Assembly (NCBI RefSeq): GCF_000176035.2
Contig: NC_015675.1
Location: 5,956,001 to 6,020,000, forward strand
Length of the DNA: 64,000 bases
Source: Mesorhizobium opportunistum WSM2075
GTDB taxonomy: Bacteria; Pseudomonadota; Alphaproteobacteria; Rhizobiales; Rhizobiaceae
Direction: 5' to 3'
Shown: in pieces, positions 44,141-54,380 of the stretch
Layout: the number at the start of each line of letters is the position of its first letter
How positions within the stretch are numbered: position 1 is the first letter of the stretch
Notes under the pieces: model-generated
The model's database searches: none
What the model saw: only the letters and a program-made list of their open reading frames with translations
Told to the model about the DNA's origin: nothing
Translations under genes and position numbers: made by a program

Positions 44141-44158
44141 TGAACCAATACTGAGCCA
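44141..44158. promoter_or_regulatory. Candidate GntR operator, copy A
   Basis: TGAACCAATACTGAGCCA lies 13 bases upstream of the FAA-family start codon. Its reverse complement reads as a direct repeat, TGGCTCA and TGGTTCA, 11 bases apart. It matches copy B (44317-44334, opposite orientation) at 15 of 18 positions, and both sit at the two ends of the same divergent gap. Confidence 0.55.
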
Positions 44159-44316
44159 ATTCTTCGCTCTTTTGTTACACGCTAGCGCCGATTGGTTTAG
44201 GCCGCAAGTGGAATCTGGACTGGTCACACCAAAAAGGAATGAGGCTGTTGCGGCCGGCTCCGCTGGGATAGCGGCGACGCGGCACGGTGGACGACAGCGC
44301 CGGAAGCTGCTAACGA

Positions 44317-44334
44317 TGGTTCAATATTGGATCA
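44317..44334. promoter_or_regulatory. Candidate GntR operator, copy B
   Basis: TGGTTCAATATTGGATCA, 17 bases before the GntR start, holds TGGTTCA and TGGATCA in direct repeat at 11-base spacing, as in copy A. Placement next to the regulator's own start suggests autorepression together with control of the operon on the other side. The 158 bases between the two copies hold no gene. Confidence 0.55.
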
Positions 44335-44351
44335 GATAAAGGTGGCCAGAC

Positions 44352-45023
44352 ATGCCAAAGCTCGTCGCCAACGATATCGCCACGGCGCTGAAGAAACGGA
44401 TCTCTTCCGGCGAATGGATCGAGAATGGCCGCATGCCGCCGGAGCGCGACCTGGCGAGCGAATTCGGCGTCGCGCGCAACACGGTGCGGCGCGCGGTGTC
44501 CTTCCTCGAGGATGACGGCACGGTGGTGCGGCATGTCGGGCGCGGTACGTTCCTGACCACCACCAACCCGGCGTCGATGGCGGCGGTTGTCGGCCGGATG
44601 GAAGGCACCAGCCCCGCCGACATGATGGAGATCCGGCAATTGCTGGAACCGGCGGCGGCGGCGTTCGCCGCCACCAATGCCAGCGCCATGGAACTCAACG
44701 CGGTGCGCGAGGCGCACAAGATCGCTTCGGAATCGCAGGACATGCCGACCTTCGAGCACTGGGACGCGGAGTTTCACCACCGCATCTTCGCGTGCTCGCG
44801 CAACGACTTCCTCAAGGAGATCCACAATCTGATGCGCATCCTGCGCAATCAGGCGCCGTGGTTCGAAATGAAGAAGCGTTCCTTTTCGGAGGAACGCCGC
44901 AGCATCTATTGCAGCGAGCACCAGACCGTTCTCGATGCGCTGCTGCGCCGTGATCCCGAGAGCGCCAGCCAGGCCATGCTGGCGCATCTGCGGACCGTCG
45001 AGCGCAATCTGCTCGGACGGTAG
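44352..45023 (+). CDS. GntR-family regulator, FadR/FCD subgroup
   Basis: A 223-residue regulator. The winged helix is ISSGEWIENGRMPPERDLASEFGVARNTVRRAVSFLEDDG without its flanks at about 17-56, and the FCD ligand domain follows with metal-binding residues in HWDAEFHHRIFACS and the final SEHQTVLDALLRRDPESASQAMLAH. FCD regulators often bind organic acids. It is divergent from the FAA hydrolase-amidohydrolase-transporter operon and most likely controls it. It converges toward pobA with 89 bases between. Confidence 0.92.
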   Translation: MPKLVANDIATALKKRISSGEWIENGRMPPERDLASEFGVARNTVRRAVSFLEDDGTVVRHVGRGTFLTTTNPASMAAVVGRMEGTSPADMMEIRQLLEPAAAAFAATNASAMELNAVREAHKIASESQDMPTFEHWDAEFHHRIFACSRNDFLKEIHNLMRILRNQAPWFEMKKRSFSEERRSIYCSEHQTVLDALLRRDPESASQAMLAHLRTVERNLLGR

Positions 45024-45112
45024 CAACCGGAATGGGAGGCGCGGCAGCAGGGCGGTTGTCCCAGGAAGAACGCATAGCGTTCTCACTTGGGAATGCGCCG
45101 AACAAACAGCCC

Positions 45113-47337
<2,225 letters not shown>

Positions 47338-47356
47338 GTCCTGCTTCTCCTGACCA

Positions 47357-47971
47357 TCAGCTGTCGAAGAAGACCGTTTCCTTCTCCCCCTGGAGATGGA
47401 TGTCGAAGATGTAGGCGTCACCCTTGCGCTCGGCGATCAGCGTCGGCACGCGGATGCGGTGCTCGATGCGCGCCAGGATCGGATCCTGCGCATTGGCCTT
47501 TTCCTCATCGGAAAAATAGAGCCTCGTGTGCAGGCCGAGATTGATGCCGCGCGCGACGATCCAGAGCGTGATGTGTGGCGCCATCAGGCGGCCATCGCCG
47601 AACGGCACGCGTCCCGGCTTGATCGTCTCGAAGGCGCACAGACCGGTGTCCATGTCGGTCGGACAACGGCCCCAGCCCAGGAAATTCGGATCCGCGGCAC
47701 CGCGCAATTCGGCCGGCGAATTGTAGAGCCCGTCGGCGTCCGCCTGCCAGATCTCGATCAGCGCGTCCTTGAGCGGCGTGCCGGTGCCATCGAGCACGCG
47801 GATGCGCAAACCGATGCGCTCGCCCCTGGTCTTGTCGTTGGCCATGGTCGCACCGAGGTCGGTCGGATAGACGCCGCCGATGCCGCAGAAATTGGGCGTC
47901 AGTCCGATGTGGACGTAAGGTCCCGCGGTCTGCGAAGGGCTTTCCCTGAGCCGGTCGAGCGACTGGGCCAT
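47357..47971 (-). CDS. pcaG: Protocatechuate 3,4-dioxygenase, alpha subunit
   Basis: A 204-residue intradiol dioxygenase subunit. The ATG at 47971 overlaps the pcaH stop by one base. Family sequence includes SQTAGPYVHIGL, RVLDGTGTPLKDALIEIWQADADG and APHITLWIVARGINLGLHTRLYF. As usual for the alpha chain, it lacks the full set of iron ligands, which sit in PcaH; it forms the alpha-beta unit that cleaves protocatechuate between its hydroxyls. Confidence 0.96.
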   Translation of the reverse strand: MAQSLDRLRESPSQTAGPYVHIGLTPNFCGIGGVYPTDLGATMANDKTRGERIGLRIRVLDGTGTPLKDALIEIWQADADGLYNSPAELRGAADPNFLGWGRCPTDMDTGLCAFETIKPGRVPFGDGRLMAPHITLWIVARGINLGLHTRLYFSDEEKANAQDPILARIEHRIRVPTLIAERKGDAYIFDIHLQGEKETVFFDS

Positions 47972-48726
47972 CAATTGCCCTCCAGCCGGTTTTCGAACAG
48001 CGAGGAACGCCGCCCGCGCAGCACGATGTCGAACTTGTAGGCGCGCGCGTCGAAGGGGACCGTCGCCTGCATGTCGAGCGCGGCGATCAGCGTCTCGATG
48101 GCGGCCTTGTCGGGGATGCCGCGCGCGATCGGGCAGCGCCAGATCAGCGGGTCGCCTTCGAAATACATCTGTGTGATCAGCCGCTGCGCGAAGCCGTGGC
48201 CGAAGATCGAGAAATGGATGTGCGAGGGCCGCCAGTCGTTCGGCCCGTTCGGCCAGGGATAGGGGCCGGGCTTGACGGTGCGAAAGGCGTAGCCGCCATC
48301 ATCGCCAGATATGGTGCGGCCGCAACCGCCGAAATTCGGGTCGAGCGGGGCCAGATAGCCGTCTTTCTTGTGGCGATAGCGGCCGCCGGCATTGGCCTGC
48401 CAGAATTCCAGCAACGCACCGGCCACGCCGACGCCGCGCTCGTCGAGCACCCGCCCATAGACGATGATGCGCTCACCGATCGCGCTCTCGCCGGGCCTGG
48501 CGAAATTGTGGATCAGGTCGGCGTCGAGTTCGCCCAGCACGGCGTGACCGAATACAGGACCCGATAGTTCCGACAGCGTGTTGTCGAAGGCAAGCAGCGC
48601 CTTCTGCGGCGAGCGCAACACCGAAGTCTTGTAGTTGGGCGTCAGCGGCGGCGGATGCCATGTCCGGTCGCGCTGGAAAAAGGCGCCGGTCTCGGGCCTC
48701 CGGTTCGATCCGGATTCAACGGGCAT
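47971..48726 (-). CDS. pcaH: Protocatechuate 3,4-dioxygenase, beta subunit
   Basis: A 251-residue iron-bearing subunit. Iron ligands are visible: a tyrosine in GGRYRHKKDGY, a second tyrosine in KPGPYPWP, and two histidines in WRPSHIHFSIFG. The dimer and substrate signature LLEFWQANAGG and DPNFGGCGR are present. The start at 48726 overlaps the end of pcaC by 11 bases; the longer frame lies inside pcaC and is not used. Confidence 0.96.
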   Translation of the reverse strand: MPVESGSNRRPETGAFFQRDRTWHPPPLTPNYKTSVLRSPQKALLAFDNTLSELSGPVFGHAVLGELDADLIHNFARPGESAIGERIIVYGRVLDERGVGVAGALLEFWQANAGGRYRHKKDGYLAPLDPNFGGCGRTISGDDGGYAFRTVKPGPYPWPNGPNDWRPSHIHFSIFGHGFAQRLITQMYFEGDPLIWRCPIARGIPDKAAIETLIAALDMQATVPFDARAYKFDIVLRGRRSSLFENRLEGN

Positions 48727-49123
48727 TGTTGGCTCCGTCCATTTCCGAAAACACGTCCTTGGCGATCTTGAAGGCCCGGTTGGCGGCCGGCACGCCGGCA
48801 TAGATGGCGACATGCAGGAACGCTTCGCAGATATCCTCGCGCGTGGCGCCGGTGTTGGCGGTGGCACGCACGTGCATGGCGACTTCCTCATCATGGCCGA
48901 GCGCGGCCAGCAGCGCCAGCGTGACGATCGAGCGTTCGCGCTTGCTGAAGCCCGGCCGCGCCCACACCGTTCCCCAGGCCGCCTCGGTGATCAACTCCTG
49001 GAAAGGCTGGTCGAAATCGGTGGCGGCGATCTCCGCGCGGTCGACATGCCGATCGCCGAGCACGGAGCGGCGCACCGCAAGACCGGTGCGATATCTGGCG
49101 GCGTTGCCGGGGGCTTCATCCAT
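48716..49123 (-). CDS. pcaC: 4-Carboxymuconolactone decarboxylase
   Basis: A 135-residue carboxymuconolactone decarboxylase, the normal length when started at the ATG at 49123 (a TTG at 49144 is in frame). Key segments are GTVWARPGFSKRERSIVTLALLAALG and HVRATANTGATREDICEAFLHVAIYAGVPAANRAF. It makes beta-ketoadipate enol-lactone for PcaD. It overlaps pcaD by 8 bases and pcaH by 11. Confidence 0.95.
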   Translation of the reverse strand: MDEAPGNAARYRTGLAVRRSVLGDRHVDRAEIAATDFDQPFQELITEAAWGTVWARPGFSKRERSIVTLALLAALGHDEEVAMHVRATANTGATREDICEAFLHVAIYAGVPAANRAFKIAKDVFSEMDGANNAR

Positions 49124-49925
49124 GAGTTTCCGCTCCAGGGGCAAGCGATGCGATAAAACCGCGGATCAGCGCGGTGAGCGCCTCGGGTTGCTCGACACAA
49201 GGAATATGCCCAGCATCGCGAATGATCTCGAAGCGCGAGCCGGGGATCAAAGCGGCCAGCGAGCGAACAAGGTCGGGGGGCGTCGAGCCATCCTGGTCGC
49301 CGGCGATGCAAAGCGTCGGCACCGCGATGCGGCGCGCGGCGTCAGTGAAATCCGCATCACGAACCGCCTTGCAGGTCCCCACGTAACCGGCCAGTGTCTG
49401 CCGGGTCATCATGTTCCAATAGCCATCCAGCTCGGCCCCCCGTGTCGTGTGGAAAGTGGGGGTGAACCAGACTTTGAGCACGCCCTCGGCAATGGCCTGG
49501 ATGCCCTTGCTTTCGACCGTCGCGATGCGTGTGTTCCAGCTCTCCGCCGTGCCGATCTTGTGCGCCGTGTCGCACAGGATCATGGCCTCGACGATCTCGG
49601 GGCGCCTGGCATAGAGCCCTTGCGCGACCATGCCGCCGACCGACAGGCCGCACAGCACGACCTTCTCTAGCCCGAAGTGATCGATGAGCGCCGAGAGGTC
49701 ATCGACATGATCGTCGATCGAGCCGATATCACCGATGTCGGACAGCCCGTGGCCGCGCTTGTCATAGACCAGCAAGGGCATTTCCCCATCAAGCGCCGAG
49801 ACGACATCGTCCCAGATCCGGAAGTCGGTGCCGAGCGAATTGATGAACACAATCGGAGGCGCCTTGCCGCTTGCCTCGACATATCGATGGTGCAGCGTGA
49901 TGCCGCCGATGGTGACGAATGGCAC
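49116..49925 (-). CDS. pcaD: 3-Oxoadipate enol-lactone hydrolase
   Basis: A 269-residue alpha/beta hydrolase that gives beta-ketoadipate. It starts at GTG (49925) after GGAGG. Typical PcaD sequence is FINSLGTDFRIWDDVVSAL, YDKRGHGLSD, the nucleophile S95 in LCGLSVGGMVAQGL, acid in AGDQDGSTPP and histidine in DAGHIPCVEQP. It is the first gene of pcaDCHGB-pobA, divergent from pcaQ with one PcaQ-type box between. Confidence 0.96.
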   Translation of the reverse strand: MPFVTIGGITLHHRYVEASGKAPPIVFINSLGTDFRIWDDVVSALDGEMPLLVYDKRGHGLSDIGDIGSIDDHVDDLSALIDHFGLEKVVLCGLSVGGMVAQGLYARRPEIVEAMILCDTAHKIGTAESWNTRIATVESKGIQAIAEGVLKVWFTPTFHTTRGAELDGYWNMMTRQTLAGYVGTCKAVRDADFTDAARRIAVPTLCIAGDQDGSTPPDLVRSLAALIPGSRFEIIRDAGHIPCVEQPEALTALIRGFIASLAPGAETHG

Positions 49926-49995
49926 GATTTCGATCCTCCATCCCTACATTGCACGAGGCATTTGGTTCGGTAAAATGATATTTTACGCCGTTTCA

Positions 49996-50011
49996 TTAAC
50001 TCAGGGGTTAT
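49996..50011. promoter_or_regulatory. PcaQ-binding box
   Basis: TTAACTCAGGGGTTAT, read on the other strand as ATAACCCCTGAGTTAA, matches the PcaQ motif ATAACC-N4-GGTTAA described for Sinorhizobium at all but one defined position. It ends 6 bases before the pcaQ start codon and is about 70 bases from pcaD, so PcaQ bound there would activate pcaD and sit over its own gene's leader. Confidence 0.85.
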
Positions 50012-50017
50012 CAAACC

Positions 50018-50935
50018 ATGTCCGAAAACCGCATCCGGTTTCGTCATCTGCAGGCGTTCCTGGAGGTCGCGCGACAGGGAAGCGTGGCCCGTGCCGCCGA
50101 TTTCCTGCATGTCAGCGCGCCGGCGGTGACCAAAACCCTGCGCGAGTTGGAAGACGCGCTCGGTGTCGCCGTTGTCGAGCGTGACGGGCGCGGCATCCGG
50201 GTCACCAGGCTTGGCGAGATCTTCCTTGGCCATGCCGGCACAGCGATCACGGCGTTGAAGCGCGGTGTCGATTCCGTTCGCCAGGACGGCGCCATCAATC
50301 GTCACCCGATCCGCATCGGCGCGCTGCCGACAGTGTCGGCGAAGGTCATGCCGCAAGCGATGAGCCTGTTCCTCGGGGAAGAAACCGGCGCCGCGATCAA
50401 GATCGTCACCGGCGAGAACGCCGTGCTGCTGGAACAACTGCGCACCGGCGCGCTCGACCTCGTCGTCGGACGGCTGGCCGCACCCGAGAACATGACCGGC
50501 TTCTTCTTCGAGCACCTCTACTCCGAGCCGGTGCTGTTCGTGGTGCGGGCCGGACATCCGCTGCTCGAGCCAGGGGCGGACATCTTCGCCCGCCTCGACG
50601 AATTCCCGGTGCTGATGCCGACGCGGGAATCCGTCATCCGTCCCTTCGTCGATCGCCTGTTCATCACCAACGGCATGACCGCACCGGCCACCGAGATCGA
50701 AACCGTCTCGGATTCCTTCGGCCGCTCCTTCATGCGCCAGAGCAATGCGGTGTGGATCATTTCGGCCGGCGTGGTGGCCAATGAGATCGCCAGCGGCGCC
50801 TTCGTCGCCTTGCCGGTAAACACCGAGGAGACCAGGGGGCCCGTCGGCCTGACGATGCGCACGGATACTCCCCCCTCGCCCGCCTTCATCATCCTGCTGC
50901 AGACCATTCGCGAAGCGGCAGGGCAAGGCAACTGA
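50018..50935 (+). CDS. pcaQ: LysR-family regulator of the pca operon, PcaQ
   Basis: A 305-residue LysR regulator. The helix-turn-helix is FLEVARQGSVARAADFLHVSAPAVTKTL-like (about 13-40), then the effector domain with GALPTVSAKVMPQAMSLF and VSDSFGRSFMRQSNAVWIIS, typical for PcaQ. PcaQ activates pcaDCHGB when beta-carboxymuconate-type intermediates build up. Position divergent to pcaD and the adjacent box support the name. Confidence 0.95.
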   Translation: MSENRIRFRHLQAFLEVARQGSVARAADFLHVSAPAVTKTLRELEDALGVAVVERDGRGIRVTRLGEIFLGHAGTAITALKRGVDSVRQDGAINRHPIRIGALPTVSAKVMPQAMSLFLGEETGAAIKIVTGENAVLLEQLRTGALDLVVGRLAAPENMTGFFFEHLYSEPVLFVVRAGHPLLEPGADIFARLDEFPVLMPTRESVIRPFVDRLFITNGMTAPATEIETVSDSFGRSFMRQSNAVWIISAGVVANEIASGAFVALPVNTEETRGPVGLTMRTDTPPSPAFIILLQTIREAAGQGN

Positions 50936-51014
50936 GGCGCTGGACCGTTCAAACAAGCCCGCCAGCCGGCTGGGGTTCTGATCGGGCGGAGACCAGTCGA
51001 GGCCGGCGTCGCGC

Positions 51015-52415
51015 TCAGGGCAAGCCTGTCGGGTCGAGATCGAAGACTCGTCCTCGATTTAGGATGTTCTTCGGGTCGAGCGCCGTCTTCAGCCGCCTCA
51101 TCGTGGCGATTTCGGCATCGCTGCGCACCAGATGCAGCCACTGCTTCTTGTCGAGGCCGATGCCGTGCTCGGCCGAAACGCCGCCGCCTGCCGCCGCCAC
51201 GCCGCGATAGACAATGCCGTACGCGGCCGCCGGATCCGCGGTCATGACCTGATAGTGAAGATTGCCGTCGCCGAGATGGCCGAAGACATAGATGTCGGCG
51301 CCGTGGTCGACGGCATGGATGGCGGCGTCCGCTTCCCGCAGGAACGTGCCCATGCGCGCCAGCGGAATGCTGATATCGACGCCGATCAGGCCTTTTATCG
51401 AAAACAGGACGCGATTGGCGTCCTCGCGCACGTCCCAGAGCGCCCGGAATTCGCGCGGCGACTGCGAGACGACGACATCGTCGATCACGCCGTCCTCGAC
51501 CGCCTGCATCAGCACCGCGGCGAAGCGCTCGCCGTCGCGCTCGGGCTCGCTGCCCTGGATCTCGGCCAGCACATAGACAGGAGAACCCGCCGGCAGCGGC
51601 GCCGGCATCGCCATGCTGGCGACCATGACATCATAGAGCGGCGCGAAATTCACCTCGTAGGCGGACAGCAGCGGACCGAGCTTTTGCCTGAGCAGCCCAA
51701 GCAAGGCGATCGCGGCATCGAGCGAAGGGAGCGCGCAGAAGGCATTGATCTCGGACGCAGGTTTCGGGTGCAATCTGAGCGCGGCGCGGGTGACGACGCC
51801 GAGCGTCCCTTCCGAGCCGATGAAGAGCTGGCCGAGGTCGTAGCCGGAATTGTCCTTGGGCAGGCCTTTCAGCGAGGTGAGCACGCTGCCATCGGCAAGC
51901 ACGGCCTCCAGCCCCAGCACCTGCGCCCGGTACATGCCATAGCGCAGCACGCGGATGCCGCCCGCATTGGTGGCGATGTTGCCGCCGATCGTGGCCGAAC
52001 CGCGCGCGCCTATATCGACGCCGAACATCAGCCCCGCGCCGTCGGCCGCCTCTTGCACCGCCTGCAGCGTCGCGCCCGCTTCGGCAACGATGCTGGCGGC
52101 CTGCCGGTCCGGAGCGGCAAGGCCGGTCATGCGCTCCAGTGACAGCACGACCTCGCCCGGCTGCACGCGTGTGCCGCCGGCCAGCCCGGTGCGTCCACCC
52201 TGGATCACAACCGGCTGGGAGAGCTCGTTGCACATGGCGAGAGCTGCCGCGACAGCCTCGGTGTCGCGCGGGCGCAGCACCAGCTCGGGCAGCATGCCGA
52301 GCTTGCCGTCGGGATCGTCGCGATAGCGCTGGTCGACATCGGAGCCGGCGAGGATGCCGCCCGCGCCCAGCCGAGCGCCAAGAGCGGACAGAAGTCGTTC
52401 CGTTTCAGGCGCCAT
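51015..52415 (-). CDS. FAD-linked oxidase, GlcD/D-2-hydroxyacid dehydrogenase type
   Basis: A 466-residue flavoprotein. The start at 52415 (MAPETERLL) is chosen by domain onset; the frame is open above. The PCMH FAD domain shows PVVIQGGRTGLAGG and DIGARGSATIGGNIATNAGG, and the FAD-oxidase C-terminal domain shows DIYVFGHLGDGNLHY and SAEHGIGLDKKQWL with conserved histidines. Relatives oxidise D-lactate, D-2-hydroxyglutarate or glycolate. It converges with pcaQ and is 213 bases from the next gene, so it is probably a separate unit. Confidence 0.9.
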   Translation of the reverse strand: MAPETERLLSALGARLGAGGILAGSDVDQRYRDDPDGKLGMLPELVLRPRDTEAVAAALAMCNELSQPVVIQGGRTGLAGGTRVQPGEVVLSLERMTGLAAPDRQAASIVAEAGATLQAVQEAADGAGLMFGVDIGARGSATIGGNIATNAGGIRVLRYGMYRAQVLGLEAVLADGSVLTSLKGLPKDNSGYDLGQLFIGSEGTLGVVTRAALRLHPKPASEINAFCALPSLDAAIALLGLLRQKLGPLLSAYEVNFAPLYDVMVASMAMPAPLPAGSPVYVLAEIQGSEPERDGERFAAVLMQAVEDGVIDDVVVSQSPREFRALWDVREDANRVLFSIKGLIGVDISIPLARMGTFLREADAAIHAVDHGADIYVFGHLGDGNLHYQVMTADPAAAYGIVYRGVAAAGGGVSAEHGIGLDKKQWLHLVRSDAEIATMRRLKTALDPKNILNRGRVFDLDPTGLP

Positions 52416-52575
52416 CGGGCCTAGCTGCCTGCGTGGCGAAGCGCGTCGTCTGCATCCCTCGACCGGATGGCCCGATGAGTATCCTTGTCCAGCACGCTCG
52501 CCATCCTTCAATTGCAGCCCGCCGATCCTATTCGCGATCGTGTGCCGTGCAAGCGATATCGGCCTGCCCCAGGCG

Positions 52576-52619
52576 GTGCCGGCATCGATCACAATAAGAC
52601 GCGATCGATGCCGGAGCAC
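52576..52619 (-). terminator. Stem-loop after the binding-protein gene
   Basis: CCGGCATCGATC (52579-52590) pairs exactly with GATCGATGCCGG (52603-52614), extended by GTG/CAC outside a two-base bulge, around a 12-base loop. It starts about 10 bases past the stop of the 52629-53888 gene. No T run follows on the minus strand. The rest of the gap to 52416 shows no gene. Confidence 0.65.
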
Positions 52620-52628
52620 TGTGTCAGC

Positions 52629-53888
52629 TTACTGAAGCTTGGCCTGCAGGGCGTTGACGTCGTCAGTGGTTATCTCGCCATCGGTGGTCACCTTGCCGTC
52701 GACGATTTTCCACAGCCGGAACGGGCCGGTGATGTCGCCATATTTGTCGAAGGCGACCGGACCGATGACGCCTTCATAGCGGATCGGCTTGCCGTCCTTG
52801 ATCAGGCCGAGCGCCTTGGCGAACTCGTCCTTGCCGGCGAAGATGGGCGTGCCGGCCGGGTCGACCGCCTTGTACATCGCGTCCTTGATCTTGGCCGGAT
52901 CCTCGGAGCCGGCAATGGCGATGGCGAGACCGACGATGGCACCCGCGTCATAGGAACGGTCGGCCGCCGGGTTCGACGGTTCGATGCCTGAGAACTCCTT
53001 GTAGTTCTTCATGAAGTAGTCGGTCGAGGCGGTCGGGCTGGTGCCCGACGAGGTGCCGTAGGCCTCCTTCAGATAATCGGCGCCGACGGATTCTATGAAG
53101 TCCGGGCTGTTCATGCCGTCATTGAGCAGGAATTTCTGAACGCCGCCCTGCGAAATCCAGGTGCGGGCAACCGTGGCGCCATCGACCGGCGTGCTGACGA
53201 GATAGAGGCCGTCCGGCTCACCGGCCATCGCCGCCGTGACTTCTGAGGCATAGCTCGACTGCTTCTCGTTGTAGGGCGTGTCGGAGACGATGGTGCCGCC
53301 GAGCGCTTTGTAGGCACGGGAGAATTCGGCCACCATGTTGACGCCGAAGTCGTTGTTGACGTGGATGATCGACAGCTTCTTGAAGCCCTTGTCGATGGCG
53401 TATTTGGCGGCGGCGACGCCTTGCAGCGCATCCGAAGTGATGGTGCGGAAGAAGATGCCGTTGGTCTTGCCGTCGCGGCCAAGCGCCGTCAGCGTCGGCG
53501 AGGACGAAGCCGGCGAGACCTGGACGATCTTGGCCGGCGCAGTGACCGAGGTCAGGATCGGGATCGACACCGAAGAGATGATACCACCGATGATGACCGG
53601 CACCTTCTTGACCTGAACCAGCTGTGTGGCGGCATCGACCGCGATATTGCCCTGGCTCTGGCTGTCGCGCGTGTCGGTCGCCAGATCGCAGCCGCGCACG
53701 CCGCCGGCAGCGTTGATGTCGCGGAAGGCCATCTCGACCGACTTGGCCCCAGCCTGGCCGTATTCGCCGGCCGGGCCGGTCAGTTCCATGACGAGGCCGA
53801 CAGTGATCTTGCAATCCGCGGCCTGCGCCGCACCGGCCATCGTGACGAGGGCAAGTGCCGTGGTGAGTTGGAGTATCGTGTTTCTCAT
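52629..53888 (-). CDS. Branched-chain-type ABC transporter substrate-binding protein
   Basis: A 419-residue periplasmic binding protein with a clear signal peptide (MRNTILQLTTALALVTMAGA, cleavage after AQA at residue 23). The mature part has CKITVGLVMELTGPAGEYGQAGAKSVEMAF with the family start, TAPAKIVQVSPASSSP and KLSIIHVNNDFGVNMVAEF. It ends the minus-strand operon led by the GntR gene, while its presumed permeases and ATPases lie in the divergent plus-strand operon at 57122. AAGGGGAA precedes the ATG. Confidence 0.92.
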   Translation of the reverse strand: MRNTILQLTTALALVTMAGAAQAADCKITVGLVMELTGPAGEYGQAGAKSVEMAFRDINAAGGVRGCDLATDTRDSQSQGNIAVDAATQLVQVKKVPVIIGGIISSVSIPILTSVTAPAKIVQVSPASSSPTLTALGRDGKTNGIFFRTITSDALQGVAAAKYAIDKGFKKLSIIHVNNDFGVNMVAEFSRAYKALGGTIVSDTPYNEKQSSYASEVTAAMAGEPDGLYLVSTPVDGATVARTWISQGGVQKFLLNDGMNSPDFIESVGADYLKEAYGTSSGTSPTASTDYFMKNYKEFSGIEPSNPAADRSYDAGAIVGLAIAIAGSEDPAKIKDAMYKAVDPAGTPIFAGKDEFAKALGLIKDGKPIRYEGVIGPVAFDKYGDITGPFRLWKIVDGKVTTDGEITTDDVNALQAKLQ

Positions 53889-53899
53889 TGTTGTTCCCC

Positions 53900-53923
53900 T
53901 TGAGTTACTTGTTGAGTTACTTG
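53900..53923. repeat. Tandem duplication of a 12-mer before the binding-protein gene
   Basis: TTGAGTTACTTG occurs twice with no gap. It lies in the 60-base space between the SnoaL-like gene and the binding-protein gene, directly upstream of the latter's ribosome site on the minus strand. It may be a recent slippage event; a regulatory role is not shown. Confidence 0.75.
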
Positions 53924-53948
53924 GCTGTATTTGATCTCTGGAGCCTGT

Positions 53949-54380
53949 TCAGCTTTCCGGCACCTGCAGCCAGGTTTCATGCAGATGTCGCCATTCGACA
54001 CCGTTGGGCGCCGATGAACTGGTGGTGAAGACGGCACTCGACTGGCGGCGGCTGTGCTTGCCCGCGCGCAGCTGCGCCTCGACGTAGAAGACGACGATCG
54101 TGTCCGCGTCATGCCAGCCGGGCCGGATGTCCTCGATCGAGATGGCAAAGCCGTCGTCGCAAATGGCGCGGCTGGAGCGGACATGATCGACGACCGCGGC
54201 GCGATCGAGGACATGGCCATCCGGCGTGATCATGCTGAGGCCGTCGCCCATGGCGCGTTCGAAGCGGGCGAAGTCCACCGTGTCGGCGCGCGCGGCGACG
54301 AACCAGTCGACGAAGAAGCGATGCAAATCGATCACCTCGGCGCTGGCCCTGGAAAACAGCGTCTGGTTGATCGTGCTCAT
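53949..54380 (-). CDS. SnoaL/NTF2-like protein
   Basis: A 143-residue protein of the NTF2-like fold as judged by the N-terminal helix pair (DLHRFFVDWFVAARADTVDFARFERAM), the MITPDGHVLDRAAVVDHVRS turn, and the strands VFYVEAQLRAGKHSRRQSSAVFT and WRHLHETWLQVPE. Such proteins act as isomerases, cyclases or ligand binders. It overlaps the aldo/keto reductase gene by 4 bases (ATGA). Function is unknown. Confidence 0.65.
   Translation of the reverse strand: MSTINQTLFSRASAEVIDLHRFFVDWFVAARADTVDFARFERAMGDGLSMITPDGHVLDRAAVVDHVRSSRAICDDGFAISIEDIRPGWHDADTIVVFYVEAQLRAGKHSRRQSSAVFTTSSSAPNGVEWRHLHETWLQVPES

Noticed and set aside
52416..52628. A small gene between the FAD oxidase and the binding-protein gene
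   Set aside because: The short frames lack ribosome sites and cross the stem-loop. I see only the stem-loop.
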